Shown here: positions 16,521 through 28,500 of the stretch, piece by piece
How positions within the stretch are numbered: position 1 is the first letter of the stretch
Layout of the letters: every line of letters begins with the position of its first letter
Notes under the pieces: model-generated
What the model was told of the DNA's origin: nothing
The model's input: the letters and a program-made list of their open reading frames with translations, nothing else
The model's database searches: none
Assembly (NCBI RefSeq): GCF_003119195.2
Contig: NZ_CP022260.1
Coordinates: forward strand, 589,501 to 653,500
Source of the DNA: Azospirillum baldaniorum
GTDB taxonomy: Bacteria > Pseudomonadota > Alphaproteobacteria > Azospirillales > Azospirillaceae
DNA: 64,000 nt
Direction: 5' to 3'
Position numbers and translations under genes: made by a program

Positions 16521-19500
16521 CGGGAGAAGAGGTCCGCGGCGGCGCGCAGCATGTCGGCCTGCCCAGCGCGGGGAACCGGCGGCCAGCCGAAGCCCATGCG
16601 GCCGAGCAGTGCTTGCGTGCGTTCGGAGGTCAACTCCTGCCGCCGGCCGCGCGCCTGGGGGGAGCGCCCGCTGTAGAGCCCGAAGCCCTCCAGCGTCTGG
16701 GCCAGCGCGCCGTCCATCTCCGGTTCCGCGATGGCGCGCTCCAGCCGGTCAAGCAGCGCGTCGAAGCCAACTGCCCGGACGGCACCCGCCATGCCCGCCG
16801 CCGAGGTGACGAAGTCGGCCAGCGTGTCGCGGCGGTGGTTCTCCACATGGTGCGTCTCGTTGGCGAGGCCGGCGGCACCGGCCAGCAACGCCACCGCGCG
16901 GGCCACCCGATCGACGTGGCACAGCCAGACGTGCGAATCGTCGGGCACCACCCCCAGCCGCACGAAGGCGGCCAGTTGCCGGAAGAAGGCGTTGTCCCGC
17001 AGGTTCAACTGCAACGGCCCGCCCTCCGCCGCGAAGACGACGTTGCCGACGCGGTGGATGCTGGCGTTGCGCAGATCGCCGCGCGCCGCCGTGACCAGCC
17101 GCTCCGCCTCCTGCTTGCTGCGGACATAGTAGTTCTCGTCGAGGGTGTCCGGCACCGCGTCGTACTCGGTGACCAGTTTGAAGCTGTCCTCCGGCGCCTT
17201 GCCGGTGACCGACAGGGTGGAGATCAGGTGGAAGTCCGCCGGGTCGCCGCGCCGCGCGGCGGCGAGGTCGAGGAGCCGGCGCGTCGCTTCCACATTGTCG
17301 GCGTGGAACTCCGCGTAATGGCCGAAATGGTTGACGTTGGCGGCGCAGTGGAAGACCGCCCGCACCCCCTCCGCTAGCGCGCCGTGCACCGTGGGTGTGA
17401 GGCCCAGCCCGTCGCGACGCAGGTCGCCGGCCCGCACGGTCAGGCGCGGATCGCCGATCAGCGTCGCCCCGCCCGCCGCCCCGAAATAGCCGGCCAGCAC
17501 GCGGCCCAGCCGGGCTTGGGCGGCCTCGTCGTCGCCCCCGCGCACCAGTGCGGTCACCCGCCCTGCCGGATCGGACAGAAGCTCCCGCAGCAGGTAGGCG
17601 CCGAGATAGCCGGTGGCGCCGGTCAGCAGCGCCTCGCCATAGTCGCGCCGCTCCGTCCCGTCGAAGGCGGCGTAGGCGGCGTTCCGTGCCTCGTAGGCTT
17701 GCTGCTGCTCGGCCAGCGCCCGGTCGCGGGCGGCGTCGAAGGCTGGCAGGGTCGCCTGATAATCCCACCAATGGGAGCGGACGGTGGCGATGACGCGGTG
17801 CAGATGGTCCGGCTGGGGCCGCAGGCGCAGCGCGAAATCAGCGAGCACCGGCGCTTCGTAGAGGTCGTTGATCCTGCAAGCGAATTCGCGGCGCAGGCGG
17901 TTGACCACGGCGATCGCCCGCAAGCTGTCGCCGCCCAGCTCGAAGAAGCCGGCCTCGCGCCCCGGAACGGGCCGCTGAAGCTGCTCCGCCCACAGCTCCG
18001 CCACCCGCTGCTCCACCGCGTTGCGCGGCGGGGTGTAGGCGCCGGAGGCTGTGCCTTCGGAGGGCGCGTGGTCGGCCAGCGCTTGCAGCAGCGCCTTGCG
18101 GTCGACCTTGCCGGCCACCGTCACTGGTATCGCCGGCACCCGGATCACCGCCGCCGGCACCATGTAGGCGGGCAGCGCCGCCGCCGCATGGGCGGCCCAG
18201 GTGGCCTGCGTCGGCTCCGCGGCGTCGGGCGCGAGGCTGACGAAGGCCCACAGCGTTTGGGTACCGCCCGGCGGCGCGTCCACCAGAGCCACCGCCTGCT
18301 GCACGCCGGGGTAGGATTCCAGCCGGTGCTCGATCTCGCCCAGCTCGACGCGCTGGCCGCGCAGCTTCACCTGGCTGTCCGACCGGCCGAGGACCAGAAG
18401 CTCCCCGTTGGGCAGCCAGCGACCGAGGTCGCCGGTGCGGTAGCGGCGGCCCTTCGCCGTCTCCACGAAGGCGGCGGCGGTCAGGTCGGGCCGGTTCAGA
18501 TAGCCGATGGCCAGCCCCAGGCCGCTCAGCCAGACATGGCCGATGGCGCCAGGGGGCACCGGTTCCCCGTCCTCGTCCAGGATGTGGATGGCGGTGTTGG
18601 GCAGCGGGCGCCCGGCGCTCATCCAGGGCGAGTCCGGGCGCAGGATGCCGATGCTGGCCGCGGCGGTGTTCTCGGTCGGGCCGTAGCCGTTGATGTAGCG
18701 CAGCCGGGCCGCGTAGTGCAGGGCGTCGGCGGCGTTGGGCGGCTCACCCACCGTCATCAGGATGCGCAGGGTCGGCAGGTCCGCCTGCTCGAACAGCCGC
18801 AGGTAGGAGGGTGGCAGGGTGGCGGAGGTGACGACCAGCCGTTCCATCTTGGCGCGCAGCCCGGCGGTGTCGTCCATCTCGGCGCGGCGGATCGGAACCA
18901 GCGCGCCGCCGGTCGCCCAGGTCATCACGGAATCGGAGATCCAGGCGTCGAAGGAGGGGGAGGAGCTGAGAAGCGTCCGTTCGTCCGGCTGGACGCCCAT
19001 CATCCGCGCCATCGACAGGGCAAGGTTCAGCATACCGCCATGATGCAGCACGACCCCCTTCGGCAGCCCGGTGGACCCCGAGGTGTGGATGATGTAGGCG
19101 GGATCGCCGGGCGTGCTGCGCGTGCCGGCCTGCGGCTCATGGGCGTGGGCGGTGCGGAAGTCCCCGGTCAGAGCTTCCGGGCGGATGACGGCGTATCCGG
19201 CCTGCGCCAGCGCGTCGGGCAGAGGGTGACCGTCCAGCGCCATGACGGTGCGGATGGCGGCGTCGCGGGCGATGAAGGCCAGCCGGTCCGCCGGCAGATC
19301 GCGGGTCAGCGGCAGATAGGAGGCCCCGGCCTTCCAGATCGCCAGCACCGCTTCGGGCAGGGCGGGCGAGCGCTCCGTCAGGACGCCGACCGCGTCGCCG
19401 GTCCGCAGGCCCCGCGCCAGCAGCGCGTGGGCCAGCGCGTTGGCGCGGGCGTTCATCGCGGCGTAGCTGACCGCGCCGTCGTCGGTGATGAGGGCTGGGC

Positions 19501-22500
19501 GGTCCGGCTGCGAGCGCGCCAGCGCGGCGAACCGGTGGTGGAAGCAGGGAACCGGATGCGGCATCGCCGGGCCGCGCTCCCACGCGGCGAGCAGCGTTTC
19601 CTCGTCCGGCAGCAGCGCGGGCAGTGGTTCGCCCAGCGTCCGCTGCGGATCGGCCAGCCGCCGTGCCCAGCCGGCCAGCGCCGCGGTCCAGGCCTGGGCG
19701 GTCTTCCGCTCGTAAAGGGCGGCGTTGGCGTAGAGCTGGAGGACCAGCCCGCCATCCGCCTGCCCCTCATGCACCAGGACGAGGTCCTGGGCGGGGGCGC
19801 TCTGGCGCAACTCGTACTGGATGCCGTCGCCGTCGAAGGTGTCGATGGCTGCGAAGCGGAGCGCGTCACCCCGCGGAACGGCCGTCGCCGGATTTTCCGT
19901 CACCGCCAGATCGAACAGCGGGTAGCGGGCCGGGTGATGCCCCTGCGGCTGGTTGCGGCGGAACTCCTGGTGGATGCGGGCAAAGGGCTGGCGGCCATGG
20001 CGCAAGGCTTCCGCCAGACGGCTTTGCGTGGCCTTGACCGCCTGTTCCAGCGGTTCGCTCCGCTCTATCCGGAAAGGCACCGGCAGCATGTTGACGTAAT
20101 AGCCGACGACGCCCGCCTCCTCCGCCGTTTCGCGGGTGGAGGCGGCGGTGCCCATCAGGAACGCCGCCCGGCCGGTGCGGCGCCGCACCTCGCACGCCAT
20201 CAGCGTCATCATCAGGGCATGCAGGCTGGCGCCGTTGCGACGGGCGAGGACGCGCAACGCCTCCGCCACGTCCGGAGCGAGGCGGACGCGGTGGCAATGG
20301 CTTCCCTTGGCCGTTTCAGTGCTGCGCACCGTCGGACGCGGGGTGTCGAGCGGCCATTCCTCGAAGGCGGCGGGGTCGACCCCAGAGAGCAGGCTCTGCC
20401 AATGCTCCGCGTCCGACCGGGCAGCCTCGCCGGCCAGATAGGCCTCCTCCCGCGCGGCGGAGCGGCCGAAGCCGGGGGCGCGGCCGGGCAGGGACACCCC
20501 GCGCAGCAGTGCTGCGAGGCCGTCCGCCAGCAGGCCGAGCGACAGCCCGTCGCCGATGGAATGGTGCAGGGCGAGCCAGAACAGGGCGCCGCTGCCGTCG
20601 GCCACCCGGACCAGCCCAGCACGCCACAGCGGCGGAGCGGCCATGGCGAAGGGCGCCGTCTGGCGCTTCCGGATGAGGTCCAGAGCGGCGGCGCGGCCGG
20701 GGGCCGTCCCAATCTCCAGGGCGTCGGTCACGGGATGGACGACACGGCGGAGCGTGCCGCCTTCGTCCTCCTGGAAGCCGGTGCGCAACGCCTCGTGCCG
20801 CTCGGCGAGGGTGGTCCAGGCGGCTTGCCAGCGGTCATCGGCCGGGGGGGCGCCTTCCACCGCCAATGTCATGGGGATGTTGAAGCCGCGGGTGTCCAGC
20901 CCGGCCTGCTCGGCCACCCAGAACTCCCGCTGGCCTTCGGTCGCGCGGTCGGATTCGGCATCGGAGGAGAATTCCGCGGGAGCGGCGGCGGCGGCGAGGC
21001 GGGCGGCGAAGCCGCGCAGGGTTGGCTCGGTGAACAGGTCGCGGGCGGAGACGGGATGCCCCAGTTCCTTTTCCAGAGCGTGGGCGACGGCGATGGCGAG
21101 CAGGCTGTGGCCGCCGAGCGCGAAGAAATTGTCGTCGCGCCAGACCGGGCCGCGGCCCAGCAGCTCCGCCCAGATGCGGGCGACGGTTTCCTCAAGCCGG
21201 CCCTGCGGCGCCATCTGAGCACCCTGCGGAGCGTGGCCGGCGATCAACTCTTGCAGAGCCGCGCGGTCCACCTTGCCGGACGCTGTGACCGGCACCGTCT
21301 CCACCGCGATCAGCCCGGCCGGGATCATCACCACGGGTAGCCGTTCGGCCAGCCAGCCGCGCCAGGACTCCTCGGCCGGGACCGGCTTGCCGGGGATGGG
21401 GCGGACGAAGGCCCACAGGCTCTGCGCAGCGCCGGCCTTGCCCTGCACCAGGGCCACGGCCTGCGCGATGTCCGGGTGGGCGCCCAGCGCCTGTTCGATC
21501 TCGCCGAGTTCGATGCGGATGCCGTTCAGCTTCACCTGATCGTCGATGCGGCCCAGCACCTCCAACTCGCCGTCGGCGCGCCAGCGCCCGAGGTCGCCGG
21601 AGCGGTAGAGCCGTCCGGCGCCCGTTCCGACGAAGGCCGCCGCCTCCTGCTCCGGCCGGTTCAGGTAGCCGCGGGCGAGGTTGGCGCCGCCCAGCCAGAT
21701 CTCCCCCACCGCCCCCGGCGGCACCGGGCGGCCCGCCGCGTCGCGAATGTGGACCGACGTGTTGGGCAGCGGTCGGCCGACGGGCAGGAAGCCCCGATCC
21801 TCCGCGCCCAGCAGCCCCATGGCGCTGGTGATGGTGTTCTCGGTGGGGCCGTAGGCGTTGTAGTAGCGCAGCCGCCCGGCGTAGGCGCGCACGTCCGCCG
21901 CAAGGGGCGCCTCGCCGCCGGTCACCAGGATGCGCAGCGACGGCAACTTTGCCCCGTCGAACAGGCGCAGATAGGTCGGCGTGAGGTCGGCGACGGTCAC
22001 CCGCTGCTCCGCCAGGAAGGCGATCAGTTGGGCCGGCGCGCTCAGCACCTCGTAGGGAACGGCGCAGAGCGCCGCCCCGGCGGCCAGCGGCACGCCGATG
22101 TCCGACAGCGACACGTCGAAGGAGGGCGAGGCGAACATCAGCGTCCGGTCCTCGGCGGTCAGGCCGAAGGTTTCCACGGCGCCCAAGACCATGTTCACAT
22201 AGGCGCCGTGGCTGACCGGCGTGCCCTTGGGGCGACCGGTGGAACCGGAGGTGTAGAGGATGTAGGCAGTGTCTTCCGGTCCGGTCGCGGCTTGCGGACG
22301 GTGGGCGTGTGCCGTTCGGAAATCGGCGGAGAGGTCCTCCGGACGCAGAAGCGGCAAGGCCGACAGTGTGTCGGGCACCGTGACACCGTCCAGCGCCAGG
22401 AGCAGGGCCGCCCCGGCGTCTCCGGCGACGAAGGCCAGCCGCTCGGCCGGCAGGTCGGCGGCCAGCGGCAGATAGACCGCTCCAGCCTTCCACACGCCCA

Positions 22501-25500
22501 GCAGCGCGGCGGGCAGGTTGGGCGAACGGCCAGTCAGCACGCCGACCACGGTGCCGCGCTCCGCCCCGCGCTCCCGCAGGGCGTGGGCGATGGCGTTGGC
22601 CTCTGCCTCCACCGCGCGGTAGGTCAGAACGCGGTCGGCGCCGATGACCGCCGGGCGTCCACCCTGGCCGGTGCCGGGCCGGTCGATCAGCCGCTCGAAC
22701 AGCGCGTGGAAGGGCAGCGCCGGGCGCTCCACCGCCGGGCCGTGCTCCCACGCCGCGAGCGTCGCCTCCTCCTCCGGCAGAAGGGCGGGCGGTGACACGT
22801 CGGCGTGGGCGGCGTCGCGCCCCAGCCAGCGCGCCCAGGCGGCCAGCGCCTCGAACCAGTGCTCCGCCGTGTCCTTGGCGTAGAGCGCGGCGTTGACGTG
22901 CCATTGCAGCAGCAGCCCGCCGTCGGCCAGCCCTTCATGGATCAGCACCATGTCCTGGCCCGGCGAATGGCCGGTGCGTTCGTAGGCCAGCCCATCGCCA
23001 TCGGGGCGGACGAGGCGCAGCGGGCCGGGGGCGGGGCTGGTTTGCGGGTTTTCCGTCACCGCGATGTCGAACAGCGGGTAGCGGGCTGGGTCGCGCTGCT
23101 GCGGACGATCCGCCCAGAAGCCGTGGCAGATCCGCGCGAAGGGCAGCCGGGCGTGCTGAAGCGCTCCGGCCAGAGCCGCCTGGGTGGCACGCAACTCTGC
23201 TGCGAAGGGGAGACCGGCAGCGGGCCGGAGGGCCAGTGGCAGCATGTTCACGCCGTAACCGACGACCCGCGCATCCTCGGCGGTTTCCCGGATGTCGCCG
23301 GTGGTGCCGATGGTGACGGCGCCGCGCCCGGTGCGCCGCCGCACCTCGCGCGCCAGCAGGGTCAGCAGCACGGCGTGCAGGCTGGCCTCGTGCCGGCGGG
23401 CGACGGCTTTCAGCCCGCCGGCGGCGGCTGGGTCCAACCGCAACTCGAAGCGGTGGCTGCCCGGCGCGGCCCCGGCGGCGCGCGGCGTGTCGAGCGGCCA
23501 GTCGTCGAAAGCGTCGGCGGGGAGGGCGGACAGCAGGTCCCGCCAATGGGCCTCGTCCGCTGCGCAGTCCGGGCCGTCCAGATAACGCCGCTCGCGGGCG
23601 GCCATGGCGGCGTAGCGGGCGGGCCGAGGAGGCAGGGTCTCGCCCGCCAGCAACGCGGTCAGTTCCTCCAGCAGGATGCCGACCGAGCGCCCGTCGCCGA
23701 TGGAGTGATGCATCGCCATCCAGAACAGCGGCGCACCGCCGTCCGCCAGCGTCACCAGCCCGGCGCGCCACAGCGGCGCGGACGCCATGGCGAATGGTTG
23801 GCCCTGGCGGGCGCGGATGTGAGCCAGAGCTGTGTTGCGGTCGGCCAGCGAGGACGTCTCCAGCGCTCCATCGACGGAGGGGGCGACGTGGCGGCGCAAG
23901 CGCCCTTCGCCGTCCTCCGCGAAGGTCGTGCGCAACGCCTCGTGCCGCTCGGCGAGCGCCGTCCAGGCGTCCGACCAGCGGGCCGCGTCCGGCAACTCCC
24001 CCTCCACGGCGCGGATCACCGGGATGATGAAGGGCCGCGTGTCCAGCCCCGCCGCCTCGGCCACCCAGAATTCGCGCTCCCCTTCGGTGGCGAGGTCGGA
24101 CTCGTCCGCGTCGGCCTGCGGCGTTTCCGCGTCACGCAGCTCCGCCACCTTGCGGGCGAAGCCGGCCAGGGTCGGGGCGGCGAACAGGGCGCGCGCCGGG
24201 ACGGTCACGCCCAGGTCCTGCGACAGCCGGTGCGCAATGGTCACCGCCAGCAGGCTGTTGCCGCCGAGTGCGAAGAAATTGTCGGTGCGCGCGACCTCCT
24301 CGCCCAGCAGACCGCTCCACAGGGCGGCGATGCGGCTTTCGAGACCGCCCCGCGGCGCCTGCCGCTCCGCCGTGGCGGCGTGGCCATCGGAATGGGAGTG
24401 GGCGAGGCGGAGCAGGGCGTCGCGGTCGATCTTGCCGGCCGGTGTCAGGGGGACGCTGTCCAGCGCCGTCACGCTGGCCGGCACCATGAAGGCGGGAAGG
24501 CGGTCTGCCAGGAAGGCGCGCCACGCCTCCTCGTCGGGCAGGCTGGCGCCGTCCTTGGCACGGACGAAGGCGCGCAACGCCTTGGTGCCCTCCGCCGCGG
24601 CGTCCACCAGGACGACGGCCTGCGTGGTGGCGGGGTGGGCCAGCAGATCCTGCTCGATCTCGGCAAGCTCGACGCGCTGGCCGTGCAGCTTCACCTGATG
24701 GTCGATGCGGCCGCACAGGACCAGTTGACCGTCCGCCGTCCAGCGGCCCAGATCGCCGGTGCGGTAGAAGCGGCCCTCCGCCGTCTCGGCGAAGGCTCGC
24801 GCTGTCAGCTCAGGGTTGTTGAGGTAGCCGCGGGCGAGGCCCACCCCTCCCAGCCACACTTCTCCCGGCAGGCCCGGCGGAACCGGCGTTCCATCCGGAC
24901 GGCGCAGAGTGACCCGGCTGTTGGGCAGCGGGCGCCCGGCGGGCACCGGGCCGCCGCGTCCGCTGTCCGGCAGGACGCGGCCCATGGACGCGAGGATGCT
25001 CGCCTCCGTGGGACCGTAGGCGTTCCAGAAGGCCAGATCGGCGGCGTGGTGGCGGGCGTCGTCGGCGTTCGGCGCCTCTCCGCCGGTCAGCAGGACGCGC
25101 AGGCCCCGGAACGGCTTCTCCTGGCTGACCCGCAGATAGGAGGGGGCGTGGAAGGCCACGGTGACGCCCAGCGCCGCGTAGGCGTCCTTCAGCGCCCACG
25201 GATCGTCGCGCAGGTCCGGCGGCACGGGAACCAGCGCCATCCCGTGGAGCAGCGCCAGCCCAAGTTCCCACAGCGAGGCGTCGAATCCCGGCGTCGCCGC
25301 CAGCGCCATCCGGTCGTCGGCCCGCAGGCCGACCGTCTCCCCGGTTGCCAGCGCGGCGTTGATGAAGCCGTCGTGACGGACCGCGACGCCCTTCGGGTGC
25401 CCGGTGGTGCCGGAGGTGTAGATGACGTAGGCGAGGTCGTCCGGCGCTCCAATCACAGCGGTCGGTGCGGCGGAGCCTTCGAGGATGTCCGGGCGGATCA

Positions 25501-28500
25501 GCGTCGGCACGGCCTCGGCCAAGGCGGGCGGAATGGGTTGGCCGTCCAGCGCGATCAGCAGCCGGACGCCGGCGTCGCGGACCATATAGGCCATGCGCTC
25601 CGGCGGCAGGTCCTGGGCCAGCGGCAGATAGGCCGCTCCGGCCTTCCAGACGCCGAGCACCGCCGCGGGCAGGCCCGGCGAGCAGCCGGTCAGCACCGCC
25701 ACGGCCTCCTGCCGCGCCACACCGCAGCCCAGCAGGGCAGCGGCGATGCGGTCGGCGTCCCGGTTCAGGTCGCCATAGGTCCGCACGCCACTGCGGGTGA
25801 CCACGGCGGGGCGATCCGGCTGGCGGGCGGCGATTTCCTCGAACAGTTCATGGGTGCGGCGGGCTGGGCGGGGGCGCTCCTCGCCGCGCTCCCAGCGGTC
25901 GAGAAGGGCCGCCTCCTCCGGGAGCAGGGCGGGCAGCGGGGAGTCCAGCCGTGTCGGGTCGGCGGCCAGCCAGCGCGCCCAGGCGGCGAAGCCGGCCAGC
26001 CAGGAGCGCGCCGTGGTCTCCGTGTAAACGTCAGGGTTCCACAGCAGCGCCAGTTCCAGTTCTTCGCCTCCCTCCGCCGTCACCGGCTCGTGGCTGAAGG
26101 CGAAGTCGAGGCCGGCGGCGGGGTGGGCGAGCGCGCCGGGCAAGCGGCGTGGGGACAGCGACAGGCCGCTGGCCGGATCGGCGCTGGTCCGCGGCGGATT
26201 GGCGGTCAGCGCCACCGAGAAGAGGTTGGGGCGGGCTGGCGGCAGCGCGTCCGGCCGGCGCTGGCGGAACTCACGCTGGATCAGGTTGGCGGGCAGGCCG
26301 GCGTGTCCGACCGCTTCGGTCAGCGCGTCCTGGGCGGCCCGGACCTGTCCGGCCAGTGCCGCCGTGGTGCCGGGCAGAAGGACCGGCACGAGATTGACGA
26401 AATGCCCGACCGCGTCTTCCGCTCCCGCCGGGCGCAGCGAAACGCCGGTGCCCAGGATCAGGGCCGTCCGCCCGCCGCGCCGCCGCGTCTCCGCCGCCAG
26501 GATCGCCAGCAGCAGGCCGTGCAGGCCGATGCCCTGCGCCTTCGCAATCGCGGTGAGGGCTGCGGTGGTCGCGGCGTCCAGCCGCTCCGCCAGGGGAGGA
26601 GCGGAGCGCCCGCCGGGCGTGACGGGGCGGGGCTGGTCGAGCGGGAACTCCTCGAACGCCTCCGGCGGCAGGGTGTCCAGCTTGGCGTTCCAGAAGGCGC
26701 GGTCCTGCGCCGCCCCGTTGGAACGGAGGTGGTGCGCCTCGTCCCGCGTGGCCAGCGCGATGCCGTGCGGCGCCGGCGGCAGGGGGTGGCCCAGCAGCAG
26801 GGCGAGGACATCCTCCTGCACGGTGCGGGCGGACTGGCCGTCCACCACGGCATGATGCAGCACGAACCAGAACAGCGTCTCGTTGCCGGATTCGATGAGC
26901 ATCAGTCCGGCGCGGGCCAGCGGCGCCTGGGTCAGGGCGAAGGGCGTCTCGGCGTAGCCGGCGATCAGTTCCCGCGCCTCCTCCGGAACGTGGCAGCGAT
27001 CAATGGAAAAACCGGCCGAGGGCGGCAGGGCGGTGACGGGAACCGTGCGCCAGCGCACCCGCCCTTCGGCGTCGGCGTGGAAGGCGGTGCGCAGGGCTGG
27101 GTGACGCTCCAGCAGGGCGGCCCAGGCGGCGCGCCAGCGCTCCGCTTCCGGCACCGGGCCGCGCACCGACAGGACGCGCACGACGTGCGATCCGGCGGCG
27201 GCGAAGCCGAGCTTGGCGGCGACCCAGAAATCCTCCTGCCCGGCGGTGGCGGGGCCTTCGCTCAGGTCCGGCGGGGCCGTGTCCTTGCCCTTCTGTTCCG
27301 CGATGCGGCGGGCCAACGCCTTCACCGTCTGGGAGGCCAGGATCACCGGCACCGTCACCGGATGGCCGAGCGCATGGAGGCGCTGCCCGACCGCGATGGC
27401 GAGCAGGCTGGTGCCGCCAATGGCGAAGAACGGGTCGTCCCGCATCACCGGGCGGGTGTCCAACACCTCCTCCCAAACCCCGGCAATGGCCCGCTCCAGA
27501 TCGCCTTGCGGCAGCGTTCCGCCCGTGCCGCGCGCGGCGGTCAATGCCTCTTCGGCGAGCGCCAGAAGGGCGCGGCGGTCGGTCTTGCCGGCGGAGCTGA
27601 TCGGCATCCGGGCCACGGCCTTCACCTGCGCCGGCACCATATAGGCGGGCAGGCTGCGGCCGAGGAAGGCGCGCCAGTCTTCCGATTGCGCCGCTTCCGG
27701 ATCGGCGCTCTCGACGATGGCGGTCAGGCGGCCCTGATGCTGAAGGGCGGCGGCGCGGCTGACCAGCGGGTGGCGCAGCAGCGTCCGCTCGATCTCGCCC
27801 AGCGACACCGACTGCCCGGACACCTTCACCATGTCGTCGGCGCGGCCCAGCGTCTCCAGGTCGCCGTCTTCGTTCCAGCGCCCCAGATCGTGCGTGCGGT
27901 AGGCGCGCCCGAATCGCGTCTCGACGAAATTCTCCGCCGACAGTTCGGGCTGGTTAAGGTAGCCGCGTGAGACGCCCCGCCCGATGACATGGATCTCCCC
28001 GACCGCGCCGTCGGGCACCTCGTTGCCGTGGCGGTCGAGCAGATGGACGGCGTTGTTGGTGAAGGGCCGCCCGCTGGGCAGCGGGCCGTCGCCGTCCGGA
28101 TTCACCTTGTGCATGCAGATGGTGCCGCAGACCTCGGTGGCGCCGTGCATGTTCCAGTAGTCGAGGTGGTGGGCGTAATGCCGTGCGTCGTCGGGGTTGG
28201 GCCGCTCCCCAGCGGTCAGGATCATGCGCAGCCCCGCCGGAACCGCCCCGCGCAGAAGCCGCAGGTAGGACGGCGTGAACAACGCGATGGTCACGCCCAG
28301 CCGGGCCATATGGTCGAGCAGCCGCGCCGGATCGTCGATCAGCGCGCGCGAGGCCGGGACGTAAGCGGCCCCGGAGAGCAGCGGCAGGCACAGCTCCCGG
28401 AAACCCAGGATGAAGCCGGGCGAGGTGGACAGCAGCACCCGGTCACCCGGCCCGACGCCCTGCGCCTCCGTGTGGCCGAGCGCCAGATTCACGCAGGCGT

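Noticed and set aside
17384..21340. A 1318-codon open frame on the plus strand opposite the NRPS
   Set aside because: It mirrors the synthetase codon pattern in high-GC DNA, has no recognisable domain and is rich in Gly/Arg/Gln/His typical of antisense shadows.
22805..27970. A 1721-codon open frame on the plus strand opposite the NRPS
   Set aside because: Same reason: antisense shadow of A and C domains; repeated Arg/Gly/Gln-rich blocks simply reflect module repetition on the other strand.
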